Source: Clostridium massiliamazoniense (GTDB lineage: Bacteria; Bacillota; Clostridia; Clostridiales; Clostridiaceae). Taken from it: 64,000 nt of DNA. Of this stretch, positions 38,647 to 48,071 are shown piece after piece (position 1 is the first letter of the stretch; every line of letters starts with the position of its first letter). The stretch spans positions 1,240,001-1,304,000 of the forward strand of contig NZ_LN879468.1 in the NCBI RefSeq assembly GCF_001403635.1, read 5' to 3'. The notes under the pieces were generated by a model that was not told where the DNA came from, made no database searches, and saw only the letters and a program-made list of their open reading frames with translations. Both the position numbers and the translations under genes were made by a program.

Positions 38647-39720
38647 TTATTCTGGTATTGATAATAATTCTTGTTCTAATTCATCCATAAGTTCTTTAAC
38701 TGGTACTATTTTTTCTACTCTTCCAGCATTAGCACCACAGAATACAAGACCTGTTTCAACATCTCCTTCAACAGCTCTTATTAAAGCATCACTTATACAA
38801 TAAGGAGTTGTTGCTGGATTACATGGTAGTATACATCTATAACATTTATCTACCTTAACATTACCTTCTTCTGTTCTTTTAACAAAGTCATTTCTTAAAG
38901 CTCTTCCAGGCATTCCTACTGGACTCTTAACTAATGTTATATCATCTCCATTAGTTTTTAAGTAAGCTTTCTTGAAGTTTTCGTGAGCATCACACTCTTC
39001 TGTTGCAACAAATCTAGTTGCCATTTGAACTCCACTCGCTCCCATTTTTAAATACTTTGCTATATCCTCACCAGTGAATACTCCACCTGCAACAACTAGT
39101 GGTATCTTTTTGTTGTATTTCTCTTCGTATATTTTAATTTCTTCAAGTATTTTTGGAATTTCATCATCAAAAGTTTCAAAGGAACTAAATACTTCATCTT
39201 TTTTAAAACCTAAGTGACCACCAGCCTTTGGTCCTTCAACAACTACTAAATCAGCAGTTTTATTGTAGTTTCTATCCCAAAGTTTTAATATTACTCTAAC
39301 TCCTTTAGCTGATGATATGATTGGAGCTATTTTAGTATTGCTTCCTTCTACTAATTCAGGAAGGTTTCTTGGAAGTCCTGCTCCTGAAACAACTAAATCT
39401 ATACCTTCTTCAACAGCAGCCTTAACGTAGTCTTCGTAATTACTAATTGCAACCATTGCATTTATACCTATTACTCCACCATTTGCATTTTCTCTTGCTT
39501 TTTTTATGTGTTTCTTTAAGGCTCTTATATTTGATTCTAATAAGTTAGTTCTGAAATCTGGTTCGTCATACCCTGGAAAGGCTGTTGATATAAGGCCTAT
39601 TCCGCCAGCTCTTGCTACTGCTGATGCTAATCCTGATAAGGATACTCCAACACCCATGCCCCCTTGAATTATTGGTAATCTTGCAACTAAGTCCCCAATT
39701 CTTAACGGTTCTATCTTCAT
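38647..39720 (-). CDS. NPD-family flavoprotein (FabK / nitronate monooxygenase-like)
   Basis: A 357-residue FMN-dependent TIM-barrel protein of the 2-nitropropane dioxygenase family, which includes enoyl-ACP reductase II (FabK) and nitronate monooxygenases. Visible features are PIIQGGMGVGVS at the start, VVSGAGLP near 123, VEGPKAGGHLGF near 180, VVAGGVFTGEDIAKYLKMGASGVQMATRF near 230-258 (in two overlapping FMN-phosphate motifs), and a Cys cluster CYRCILPCN near 315. The last is seen in a clostridial subgroup. The start was moved from 39786 to the ATG at 39720, 7 nt after GGAAG. The FabT-like site upstream favours a fatty-acid role, but nitronate oxidation cannot be excluded. Confidence 0.85.
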   Translation of the reverse strand: MKIEPLRIGDLVARLPIIQGGMGVGVSLSGLASAVARAGGIGLISTAFPGYDEPDFRTNLLESNIRALKKHIKKARENANGGVIGINAMVAISNYEDYVKAAVEEGIDLVVSGAGLPRNLPELVEGSNTKIAPIISSAKGVRVILKLWDRNYNKTADLVVVEGPKAGGHLGFKKDEVFSSFETFDDEIPKILEEIKIYEEKYNKKIPLVVAGGVFTGEDIAKYLKMGASGVQMATRFVATEECDAHENFKKAYLKTNGDDITLVKSPVGMPGRALRNDFVKRTEEGNVKVDKCYRCILPCNPATTPYCISDALIRAVEGDVETGLVFCGANAGRVEKIVPVKELMDELEQELLSIPE

Positions 39721-39778
39721 AAATGTACTTCCTTTCCTATTCAAAAGCATTTGACCATAAAACTTTATCACCAAATAC

Positions 39779-39791
39779 TTTGTCAATCAAA
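39779..39791. promoter_or_regulatory. FabT-like operator in front of the FabK-like gene
   Basis: On the minus strand it reads TTTGATTGACAAA, two mismatches from the fabV site. A TATAAT -10 (39799-39804) lies 7 nt away in the same relative arrangement as at fabV, which argues that the match is not chance. Confidence 0.5.
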
Positions 39792-39922
39792 ATATTTTAT
39801 TATAATTATAATACGCTTTTCAAAACTTAACAACCTTTTATTTAATAAAGCTTTAAATTTTAAAATAATTATCTAAAATTATTGCCAGCATACTCAAAGT
39901 ATATTCAATTAAACAAAAAATC

Positions 39923-39975
39923 ACCCCACTAAGTAGATTTTAAACTGCCTTTTAAGGCTATCTACTTAGTAGGGT
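39923..39975 (-). terminator. Terminator of the response regulator/kinase operon
   Basis: A 15-bp stem with one mismatch (39923-39937 with 39961-39975) has a smaller hairpin GCC/GGC in its loop. GATTTTTTG follows on the minus strand. It lies about 80 nt beyond the stop codon of the kinase gene. Confidence 0.82.
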
Positions 39976-40055
39976 GTACCTACTTAATAACATCTAAATA
40001 AGTAATATAATACACTTATAAATACATTCTAACTTTATGCATCCTCACATAGATA

Positions 40056-42539
40056 TTAAAATATTATTTGTACTTTAAATAAATCTCCATCTATATCTAT
40101 AGATAAATTTCCACCTTGTAATTCCACTAAACTATTAGCTATAGAAAGCCCTAAACCAGAACCTTCCGTATGCCTTGACGCATCCCCTCTTTTAAACCTT
40201 TCTCTTAATTCATTTGGATCACAATTAAGTTCATAGGCTGATATATTTTTTATTTCAAATATAACCTTATCCTCCACCTTTTTTAAATCTATATATACCC
40301 TTGAATTTTTCATTGAATATTTTAATGCATTTCCTATTAAGTTATCAAAAACTCTCCATGTCCTTGCTCCATCAAGCTTTAATATTATCTTTTCCTTAGG
40401 TATATTTATTTTGAATTCTAATTCACTACTTTCTATTTTTTCTTTGAATTCACCAATGGTTTGTCTTAAAATTGCTACTACATCCACTTCTTCAATATTT
40501 AAAGATACATTTCCTGAAGATGCCTTTGTTGCTTCAAATAAATCTTCTATTAACACTTTAAGTCTTTTTGACTTATTTTCTAAAATAGCTAAATATTCTT
40601 CTTTTTGCTCTTCTGTTATATTTTCTTTTTGAAGCAAATCAACATAATTTATTATTGATGTTAAAGGTGTTTTTAAATCATGAGATACATTAGTTATAAG
40701 CTCTGTTTTCATTCTTTCACTTTTAAGTTCCCCTTGAATTGCTGCCTTAAATCCAGTATTTATATTGCTTAAATTTTCACTTATAACATTTAACTCTTTA
40801 CTATTTCTTTTCTTCAAGTCAATGTTGAACTCACCTTTTACAATACTTTTACTAGCTTCTTCTATTTCTGATAATTGTACAAAAAATTTTCTTGATAAAA
40901 CCCAAAATACAACTGGCACTGAAAGAACCATCATACTTCCAATGAAAAACCAAAAGAATGAATACTGTGACTTTGATATAACAATAAAGTATAAACCTAT
41001 TACTAAATATAGTGACACTGCCATAGTATATACAATTATGTCTTTAGGTATATTTCTATTATCCATGTTATTTAAAATTAAGTCTTTAAATCGACTTGTT
41101 GACTTTGCTAAATTAATTGTTTTTTCTTCTACTCTACCCTTATTTACATTTTTAATATTTTTCTCTTTTTTTCCTTCTCTTCCAAACAACCTAAAAACCA
41201 AATTTTTAAATCCAATTAATATATTTACAATGCATAGATTTTTTAAAAACCCATTTATAAAACCTTTTTGAAAAATATATCTAATATACCTACCTGTTAA
41301 AATAGCCATAATTGATGCAACCATAAAAATCGGCAAGAATATAACCCTTTGTGTTCCTACACTTATTATTAACATGTATACACCAATAAATAATAAAGTT
41401 ATAAAAGCTATTTTAAATTCTAACCATAATTTACAATAGGCTCTTGTAATAAGACTTTGCCCCTTATATGGTACTATAGTAGCTCCAAGAAATAATACAA
41501 ATAATACTCCTAGAATAACAAGCATATAATCTAAATTCTCTGATAAACTATAAATTAATTTACGGTATTCTAAATAACTTCCTGGTTGAAAATTTCTTTT
41601 TGTTATAGCAAACTTTAAAGTTGTATCTTTTATATCTTCTCCTATTTCTGATTTTATTTTATAAATTAATTTATCATAAACTTCTGCTGAAACACTATTA
41701 TTTTCAACTGTCTTAAATACTTTAAAATCATCAATGTTTTTTCCAAAGTGAACTTCAAAATAAACAGTTCCATTCTTTAAATTTTCTATTTCTTTATTAT
41801 TATAAAGAACAACCTTTCCATCATCACTTATTAATTTATAGTCAAAACCTATATTACTATCTTCATAAGGTCTTATACTACTCATTGTACTATACTTTAT
41901 TTTTCCTTTAAGGTCTTTTGACTCATTCTTAATTTCATTTTCTCTTTGTTCCTTTAAATTTTTTAATTCTTCTACCCTATTGTTATATTTACCTAATACC
42001 CAATCTATATTATTAACTATATCAGACTTTGTACTATAGGCATTTTCATCTCCACTTCCCCAACTTTCTAATTCCTTAGAATACTTATTTTTTAGTTCTT
42101 CTAAATTAACATCTTTCTCTAAATGATAGTGTTGTCTAATTTCCTCTAATTCTTTCTTTTTTTCTTCCTCTGCTAATTTTAATTGTCCATTATACTCCTC
42201 ATCATTTTTAGCTAAATCATTATTCATATTTTCATCAATAACCTTAGGTGCATTTTCCTTGTCTATAAGTAATTGACTAAACTTATACTCATCTATTATT
42301 GACGTATCTCTATAATAGTCCCCATGCCAATAATTAAAACTTTTAAATCCACTTATGTCATTTATAAAGCTTCCACTTCTGAAATAATCAATTTCTCTTT
42401 TATTTAAAACATTATTTAGAAATAAATTTAATCCTATACCAGTTATTATTATGGCTAATATAGATATTATGAAGCCTTTACTTATTTTATTTTTTACTTC
42501 TTCACTATTAACTTCATTGGTCTTCAATTTTGTAACCAA
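40056..42539 (-). CDS. Multi-membrane sensor histidine kinase (catalytically complete)
   Basis: An 827-residue sensor kinase. There is a membrane segment at about 22-45 and a large extracytoplasmic region (about 46-330) with a charged coiled coil at 120-210. About five more membrane segments follow (335-560), then a HAMP-like linker. The kinase core holds SHDLKTPLTS with phosphoacceptor His620, N-box WRVFDNLIGNALKYS, ATP-lid RFKRGDASR and G-box GSGLGLSIAN. The start is TTG inside the 3' end of the response regulator gene (26-nt overlap), supported by AAGGTGG 9 nt upstream. It shares its entire architecture with the kinase at 43373-45793. The signal is unknown. Confidence 0.9.
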   Translation of the reverse strand: MVTKLKTNEVNSEEVKNKISKGFIISILAIIITGIGLNLFLNNVLNKREIDYFRSGSFINDISGFKSFNYWHGDYYRDTSIIDEYKFSQLLIDKENAPKVIDENMNNDLAKNDEEYNGQLKLAEEEKKKELEEIRQHYHLEKDVNLEELKNKYSKELESWGSGDENAYSTKSDIVNNIDWVLGKYNNRVEELKNLKEQRENEIKNESKDLKGKIKYSTMSSIRPYEDSNIGFDYKLISDDGKVVLYNNKEIENLKNGTVYFEVHFGKNIDDFKVFKTVENNSVSAEVYDKLIYKIKSEIGEDIKDTTLKFAITKRNFQPGSYLEYRKLIYSLSENLDYMLVILGVLFVLFLGATIVPYKGQSLITRAYCKLWLEFKIAFITLLFIGVYMLIISVGTQRVIFLPIFMVASIMAILTGRYIRYIFQKGFINGFLKNLCIVNILIGFKNLVFRLFGREGKKEKNIKNVNKGRVEEKTINLAKSTSRFKDLILNNMDNRNIPKDIIVYTMAVSLYLVIGLYFIVISKSQYSFFWFFIGSMMVLSVPVVFWVLSRKFFVQLSEIEEASKSIVKGEFNIDLKKRNSKELNVISENLSNINTGFKAAIQGELKSERMKTELITNVSHDLKTPLTSIINYVDLLQKENITEEQKEEYLAILENKSKRLKVLIEDLFEATKASSGNVSLNIEEVDVVAILRQTIGEFKEKIESSELEFKINIPKEKIILKLDGARTWRVFDNLIGNALKYSMKNSRVYIDLKKVEDKVIFEIKNISAYELNCDPNELRERFKRGDASRHTEGSGLGLSIANSLVELQGGNLSIDIDGDLFKVQIIF

Positions 42540-43212
42540 TACCCCACACCACCTTTAAATATCTAGGTTCCTTAGGGTTAATCTCAATTTTTTCTCTTAT
42601 TCTTCTTACATGAACTGTAACTGTATCTGTATTATAAGCTGGCTCATTCCACACTCTTTCATAAATTTCTTCTATGGAAAATACTCGTCCCTTATTCTCC
42701 ATAAGTAGCTTTAATATCTTAAACTCAATTGGAGTTACTTTTAATACTTCTCCATCTAAAGTAAATTCCTTTTTATCTAAATTGAGTTCAAGTCCACCAG
42801 TTCTTAATATTACATCCTTTTTTTCTTCCACCCTTGAAGAATATTTTAAATATCTACGTAGCTGAGATTTAACCCTTGCTATAAGTTCTAAAGGATTAAA
42901 TGGTTTTGTTAAATAATCATCTGCTCCCATATTTAATCCTATTATTTTATCTGTATCCTCAGATTTTGCAGAAAGCATAATAACAGGTATTTCCATAGTT
43001 TCTCTTAGCTTCTTAATAGTTCTAACACCATCAAGTTTAGGCATCATCACATCTAAAATCACTAAATCTACCTTATTATTTTTTAAAACATTTAAAGCTT
43101 CAATACCATCATAAGCCTTTAATATGTTATACCCTTCTGAGCTTAAATAAATTTCTATTGCATTAGTTATTTCAACCTCATCATCAACCACTAAAATAGT
43201 ATACTGTTCCAT
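42514..43212 (-). CDS. OmpR/PhoB-family response regulator
   Basis: A 232-residue regulator with receiver domain (acidic pocket Asp10/Asp11, phosphoacceptor Asp54 in VILDVMMPKLDG, Lys in LTKPFNP). The C-terminal winged-helix domain is of the VanR/PhoB type (TPIEFKILKLLMENKGRVFS, then VTVHVRRIREKIE). AAGGGGG lies 8 nt from the ATG. It sits between two paralogous kinases and overlaps the downstream one, so it is probably their shared output. The targets are unknown; the ABC transporter gene pair at 46-48 kb is the nearest candidate. Confidence 0.93.
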   Translation of the reverse strand: MEQYTILVVDDEVEITNAIEIYLSSEGYNILKAYDGIEALNVLKNNKVDLVILDVMMPKLDGVRTIKKLRETMEIPVIMLSAKSEDTDKIIGLNMGADDYLTKPFNPLELIARVKSQLRRYLKYSSRVEEKKDVILRTGGLELNLDKKEFTLDGEVLKVTPIEFKILKLLMENKGRVFSIEEIYERVWNEPAYNTDTVTVHVRRIREKIEINPKEPRYLKVVWGIGYKIEDQ

Positions 43213-43372
43213 TTAAAATTCCCCCTTAATTAAATCTACATAAACTTCGATTAAAATTATAGCATAGCTACTTCCTACTTTTTCCACAGTTTACTATTTA
43301 TTTTTAAATATATAATAACTTTTTAAATATAAAGCAAATATTTATTAATGATTAAAAGGCTTACTTTAACTT

Positions 43373-45793
43373 TTATTTTTTAAATCTTATAGTTACTTTA
43401 AACAAATCTCCATCTATATCTATAGCCATTGTTCCTCCCTGCAATTCAACTAAACTATTAGCAATTGATAACCCAAGACCTGATCCTTCAACCACTTCTT
43501 CTAATTTAGAATTTTTAATTTTGCTCCTTAATTGGTTAGGACTACAATTCAATTCATAACCTGATACATTTTTTATATCAAAAATAACATAGTCTTCTTC
43601 TTCATATAAGTTTAAATAAACTCTTGAATAGTCTAAGGAATACTTAATAGCATTACTGATTAAATTTTCAAATACCCTCCATGTTCTAGCTCCATCTAGT
43701 TTTAATATAATTTTATCCTTAGGCATTTTAACCTTAAAAACAACCTTGCTATTATTTATATCCTCTTCAAATTCTCCTAAAGTTTGTCTTAAAACAGCTA
43801 CTATATCGACATCATCAATATTTAATTTTATGTTACCTGTAGATGCTTTTGTTGCTTCAAAAAGATTTTCAATTAGAACTTTTATATGCTTTGATTTAGC
43901 TTCTAATGTTTTTAAACATTCCATTCTTTCTTCTTGTGAAAGATTTTTATCTTTTAACAAATCTACATAATCAATTATTGAACTAAGAGGTGTTTTTAAA
44001 TCATCTGAAACACTAGTTATAAGTTCAGACTTTAACATTTCTCCTTTCATTTCTTTATCTATAGCATCTCTAAAGCCAATATTAATATTACTTAAATTTT
44101 TGCTTATAGGATTTAAAATTATATTATGTCTTTCTTTTAATTCAATATTAAAATCACCAGTTACTATTTTTTCTGTGCTTTTCTTAATATCATTTATTTG
44201 GATAAAGAAACTTCTTACCATAAAAAAAATTAAAATAGGAACTATAAATATAAATAAAAATAACATCAAAAATGTATAAGAATAGCCGTCATAAGGTCTA
44301 TAAAAAATAGAAATTACAAATCCTATTAAAATTAAGATTATAGAAAATCCTCCGGTGATTACTTGAACTCTCTTATCTAAAGTCATATTTTCCAACTTAT
44401 TCTTAGCTTTATATATAACTTCCTTTCCTTCATTAGAGCTATTTTCTTTAACTTGTTTAATACCTTTTAATGTTCTGTTGCTAAATTTAACAGCTAATGA
44501 TTTCTCCTTTAAAAGCTTTAAACCATTATTATTTATATCTCTTATATCTTTACCTATTAATATACTTAGAACCAAAGGAATAATTAAACATATCACAATA
44601 AGCATTATGGTATTTACAATAATAAAAGGACTTACAATAATGTCATAAGTCATTTTCTTAATCCCCCATATATTGGTTATTCCTAAAATATAAATTAAGA
44701 CTATTAAAATTCTTACTTCCGTATATATATTTCCATAGAATCTTGAAAGTTTCCCTCTTTTCCTTGAATCTATAAAATAAGATAAAAGGAATACTACAGT
44801 ACATAACACTAAATTCAAAATATTATAAGTAAAATCAAAAAGAAAGGTATTCACAAGCTTCTCTCCGTAAATTACATTTCCGAAAGATAATGTTTCTGGA
44901 GTTATAGCTATGGTTATAGTAGCATTTCTAACCTCTCCACTTACTGCGGCCACAAAATTTATTAATCTTCCTCTTTCATCACTGTCTTCTTTTTTAACAT
45001 TGCTAGAAATATTAATAAGTTCAATATCCTCATTATTTTTTCCTATATGGTATTCATAATAAAATAAAGGATTTTTATTTAGTAAAGCTCCAATATTAGT
45101 GGTATTATTTACTATCCTTTCACCATTATCTGATTTTATTTCATAAAAAAACCCTAGTTTTTTACTACTAAAATTTTCATTATTTAAATTTAATGGCTTA
45201 TTGATAAACTTATCCTTCCATCTCTGAGCCTCCTGTTCCATATTAAACTTAAATTCCTCATTATTTGAAGTAATCCCCCTTACCTTAGTGTCATATTGAT
45301 TCTTTGCATTATTTATTTCTTCATTAATTTTCTTTAATAATTCTTTATCACTTTTATTATTTGGATCCTCAATAGCATTAGAATTATCCTTATATAACTT
45401 ATCTATATCTTCATCGGCATCAATATTATAATTCTCTTTTATTTCTTTAAACCTTTTCTCAAGTTCTTCCTTTGCTCCCTTAAGTTCAGCTTGGTAATAA
45501 GCTTCCCTTGAAGAAAGTTCCTTGTTTAGCTCCTCATCCATATCTTTCTTCATTTCATCTATGGACTTTCCACTAGAATAAAAATACTGTTCACCTATTC
45601 TTCCTAAACCCGAAAATATGACACCAGCATGAAAATTTTTAAAATATTCTCCCCTATCATCATTACTCACAACCAAGCTATGAGCATAACTTAAAGAAAT
45701 AGCTATAGCAAATAAGAAGGTTAAAATTATAATAATAGAATCTCTATAATATTTTATTCCCCTCACCTGCTTTTTTCTTTCCTTAACCTTCAA
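43373..45793 (-). CDS. Degenerate sensor kinase (pseudokinase paralog)
   Basis: This 806-residue protein has the same layout as the 827-residue kinase downstream: first membrane segment near 17-40, a coiled-coil-rich extracytoplasmic region, several membrane segments, HAMP-like linker and kinase core. However, the H-box reads SDDLKTPLSS, with Asp597 (codon GAT) in place of the phosphoacceptor His. The ATP-lid is NSKLEEVV where the paralog has RGDASRHT. The N-box WRVFENLISNAIKYS and G-box GSGLGLSIAN are intact, and there is no frameshift. The frame opens at GTG 45814, but TTG at 45793 lies 8 nt behind AGGGGGG and is the start. It is probably a non-phosphorylating sensor or heterodimer partner. 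Confidence 0.85.
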   Translation of the reverse strand: MKVKERKKQVRGIKYYRDSIIIILTFLFAIAISLSYAHSLVVSNDDRGEYFKNFHAGVIFSGLGRIGEQYFYSSGKSIDEMKKDMDEELNKELSSREAYYQAELKGAKEELEKRFKEIKENYNIDADEDIDKLYKDNSNAIEDPNNKSDKELLKKINEEINNAKNQYDTKVRGITSNNEEFKFNMEQEAQRWKDKFINKPLNLNNENFSSKKLGFFYEIKSDNGERIVNNTTNIGALLNKNPLFYYEYHIGKNNEDIELINISSNVKKEDSDERGRLINFVAAVSGEVRNATITIAITPETLSFGNVIYGEKLVNTFLFDFTYNILNLVLCTVVFLLSYFIDSRKRGKLSRFYGNIYTEVRILIVLIYILGITNIWGIKKMTYDIIVSPFIIVNTIMLIVICLIIPLVLSILIGKDIRDINNNGLKLLKEKSLAVKFSNRTLKGIKQVKENSSNEGKEVIYKAKNKLENMTLDKRVQVITGGFSIILILIGFVISIFYRPYDGYSYTFLMLFLFIFIVPILIFFMVRSFFIQINDIKKSTEKIVTGDFNIELKERHNIILNPISKNLSNINIGFRDAIDKEMKGEMLKSELITSVSDDLKTPLSSIIDYVDLLKDKNLSQEERMECLKTLEAKSKHIKVLIENLFEATKASTGNIKLNIDDVDIVAVLRQTLGEFEEDINNSKVVFKVKMPKDKIILKLDGARTWRVFENLISNAIKYSLDYSRVYLNLYEEEDYVIFDIKNVSGYELNCSPNQLRSKIKNSKLEEVVEGSGLGLSIANSLVELQGGTMAIDIDGDLFKVTIRFKK

Positions 45794-45970
45794 GTACCTA
45801 TCCCCCCTAAACACTTTTAATTAATTAGATAACTAAAAAAATCTCTAACTTAAACTTCAACTTATTAAGCTTTACCCTTATAATAACTACCTAAAATTAC
45901 AAAGTAATAATTTAATTTCTTACAAAAAGCTTAAAATTTCCTTTAAAGAACAAAATAATCATATCAAAAA

Positions 45971-46005
45971 AAGAGAATGTATCAAATTACAGATACATCC
46001 TCTCT
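45971..46005 (-). terminator. Terminator of the ABC transporter operon
   Basis: A stem of about 12 bp (45971-45983 with 45992-46005, imperfect) is followed by eight Ts on the minus strand. It lies 78 nt after the ATPase stop codon and separates the transporter genes from the kinase genes, although read-through is possible. Confidence 0.78.
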
Positions 46006-46082
46006 GACTTTTATCTATCTATATAGGTTTATCATTTGTGACCACTCACTTACGTAAAGAAGCTCTAATATTTTTTATTTCT

Positions 46083-46775
46083 TTAACAAAATTCTTTCCT
46101 TAATTTACTTTCCTCTATTTCTCCATCTGCTATTTTAATCATTCTATCACACTGTTCTCCTATATTTTTTTCATGGGTTATAATTATAACAGTTTTTCCT
46201 TCCCTATTTATTTCCTTTAGCATATCCATTACTTCCATTCCTGTTTTTCTATCTAATGCTCCAGTAGGTTCATCTGCTAAAATTATTTTAGGACTGTTTA
46301 TTAAAGCTCTCCCAATTGCAACTCTTTGTTTTTGTCCACCTGATAATTGATCTGGAGTTTTTAGTTTATGTGCTCCAAGACCTAGTTTATCTAACATATC
46401 CATTGCAGTCTTTACTTTAGGTAACTTTTTCTTTGAATATGATAATGGTAAGGAAACATTATCTATTAAGTTATAATCATATAGTAAATTAAAATTTTGA
46501 AATATAAATCCAATTTCTTCATTTCTTATCCTTGCAAGTTCTTTTCCTTTCAATAAACTAACTTCTTTATTATTTAAATAATATTTTCCTTCTGTTGGAT
46601 TATCTACACAACCTAAAATATTTAATAATGTTGATTTTCCAGAACCTGATGGTCCCATTATAGAAATAAATTCCCCTTCATTTATAGTTAAATTAATATT
46701 TTTTAAAGCAACAGTTTCGGCTTCAGTACCTTTCCCATAAGTTTTCCCTATATCAATAAGCTTTATAATTTCCAT
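46083..46775 (-). CDS. ABC transporter ATP-binding protein (MacB/LolD type)
   Basis: A 230-residue ATPase with Walker A GPSGSGKST near 41-49, Q-loop QNFNLLYDY, signature LSGGQKQRVAIGRAL near 143, Walker B ILADEPTGALD and H-loop ITHEKN. The TGALDRKTG segment is typical of the MacB/LolD/FtsE-like class that pairs with FtsX-type permeases. These systems usually export or mechanically release peptides and antibiotics. GGGGGAG lies 5 nt before the ATG, and the permease stop is 14 nt upstream. Confidence 0.94.
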   Translation of the reverse strand: MEIIKLIDIGKTYGKGTEAETVALKNINLTINEGEFISIMGPSGSGKSTLLNILGCVDNPTEGKYYLNNKEVSLLKGKELARIRNEEIGFIFQNFNLLYDYNLIDNVSLPLSYSKKKLPKVKTAMDMLDKLGLGAHKLKTPDQLSGGQKQRVAIGRALINSPKIILADEPTGALDRKTGMEVMDMLKEINREGKTVIIITHEKNIGEQCDRMIKIADGEIEESKLRKEFC

Positions 46776-46789
46776 AAAAACTCCCCCTA

Positions 46790-48070
46790 TTAATTTCCTT
46801 TCACAAGTTCCACAATATTCATTTTCTTTATCTCTCTAACTGGAATTATAGCTATTAAGAATGATATAATAACTACTAAAATTAAGTTAATTCCTATTAA
46901 AGTTAATCCTACACCTACCTTAATATTTAATATTAAAGATATTATAGAAGCTATAATAACCATAACTAATACTTCTAAGAATATTTCCTTTGCTATTTCA
47001 TTTAAAGTTGCTCCCATAGCTATTTTAATTCCAAATTCTCTTTTTCTTTTATTTAATTGTCCTAACATTATACAACTTGTCCCTATAATAGATATAACAA
47101 GTAATAAAAATCCTAAAGCCAAAGAAGATTTAACATCTCTCTCATAACTTTCTATAACCGTGGTAGTATTTGATAAACTAAATAAATTAGCATATAAATT
47201 ATGTTTTTTTAACTTTTCATTTAAAATTTTTACAAGTTCATCTTCCTTAACTCCTATTCCTCTTTCAAGGAAAATAGCTGCATTTACACTTTCTCCAATC
47301 GCATTATAGCCTATAAAATTTTCTACAGATGGAATTACCTTTATTCCATCACTATATAAAAGATTTTGAGCAAATAATTCTATTGGCCCATTTGATATTG
47401 GTATAGCATTTCTTTCTAAAAATCCAACCACTTCAAAGGTTAAAAAATCTTGCTTTTTATCTACTTCAAAAGGCCCTGTCCTTACAGCCTCAGAAATATA
47501 TTTAATTTTAAAAGTATCCCCTAGTTTTTGAGTTTTTTCAAATTCATTTCCTAAAAGTATTGGTATATTTTCTTTTTTATAATCCTTTTTAAAATCCTCA
47601 GCCTTTAAATTTCTACCACTACTTATTTTAAAATTATAATGATTTAAAAAATTTTCATTTATAAGTACCTCTCCTATATATGCTCCTTTATCCACCTCTA
47701 ATACATTTTCATACTTCTTAGGAATATTATCCCAAAATACTCCGTGTATATTAACATTTGAACCATATAAATAATAATCTTTTATTATTCCTGCTCTTTT
47801 TAATTCCTCATATATGTCTTTTCCATCTAAAGCATTTAATATGACACTCCATATATCTTCTTCATTTTTTTCATATCCACCTATTGGACCAATTCTAACC
47901 ATAGTAGTATTATTTATATCAAACAAACTTTCAATGCCCTTTTTTCGATTTTGTGAATCTTCAAAAAGCCTTCCACTTGTATTTACCATTGTTAAACCTA
48001 TACTAAGCTGTATTATAATTAGAAATCCTATAGCTCCTATTTTTTTAATTCTTTTAATTGCCTTAAACAT
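46790..48070 (-). CDS. FtsX/MacB-type ABC transporter permease
   Basis: A 426-residue permease with one N-terminal membrane segment (about 12-30) and a large extracytoplasmic domain (about 35-300). Three C-terminal membrane segments make up the FtsX domain (LALGFLLLVISIIGTSCIML and following). The protein ends in REIKKMNIVELVKGN. This is the MacB-like topology. The longest frame begins at 48094. The ATG at 48070 follows GGGAGG by about 7 nt and is used instead. The start lies 2 nt beyond the stop of the fragment at 48072, and its ribosome site is within that fragment. Confidence 0.88.
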   Translation of the reverse strand: MFKAIKRIKKIGAIGFLIIIQLSIGLTMVNTSGRLFEDSQNRKKGIESLFDINNTTMVRIGPIGGYEKNEEDIWSVILNALDGKDIYEELKRAGIIKDYYLYGSNVNIHGVFWDNIPKKYENVLEVDKGAYIGEVLINENFLNHYNFKISSGRNLKAEDFKKDYKKENIPILLGNEFEKTQKLGDTFKIKYISEAVRTGPFEVDKKQDFLTFEVVGFLERNAIPISNGPIELFAQNLLYSDGIKVIPSVENFIGYNAIGESVNAAIFLERGIGVKEDELVKILNEKLKKHNLYANLFSLSNTTTVIESYERDVKSSLALGFLLLVISIIGTSCIMLGQLNKRKREFGIKIAMGATLNEIAKEIFLEVLVMVIIASIISLILNIKVGVGLTLIGINLILVVIISFLIAIIPVREIKKMNIVELVKGN

Positions 48071-48071
48071 A

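Larger units (their letters stand above)
39721..40055. other. Intergenic region upstream of the FabK-like gene
   Basis: The 335-bp stretch holds the FabK-like promoter and FabT-like site near its left end and the terminator of the two-component operon (39923-39975) near its right end. No gene was seen. Confidence 0.55.

Noticed and set aside
43373-45793. Second kinase as a decayed pseudogene
   Set aside because: The 806-codon frame is uninterrupted with a good ribosome site and intact N- and G-boxes. The losses are confined to catalytic motifs, so it is treated as a functional pseudokinase.
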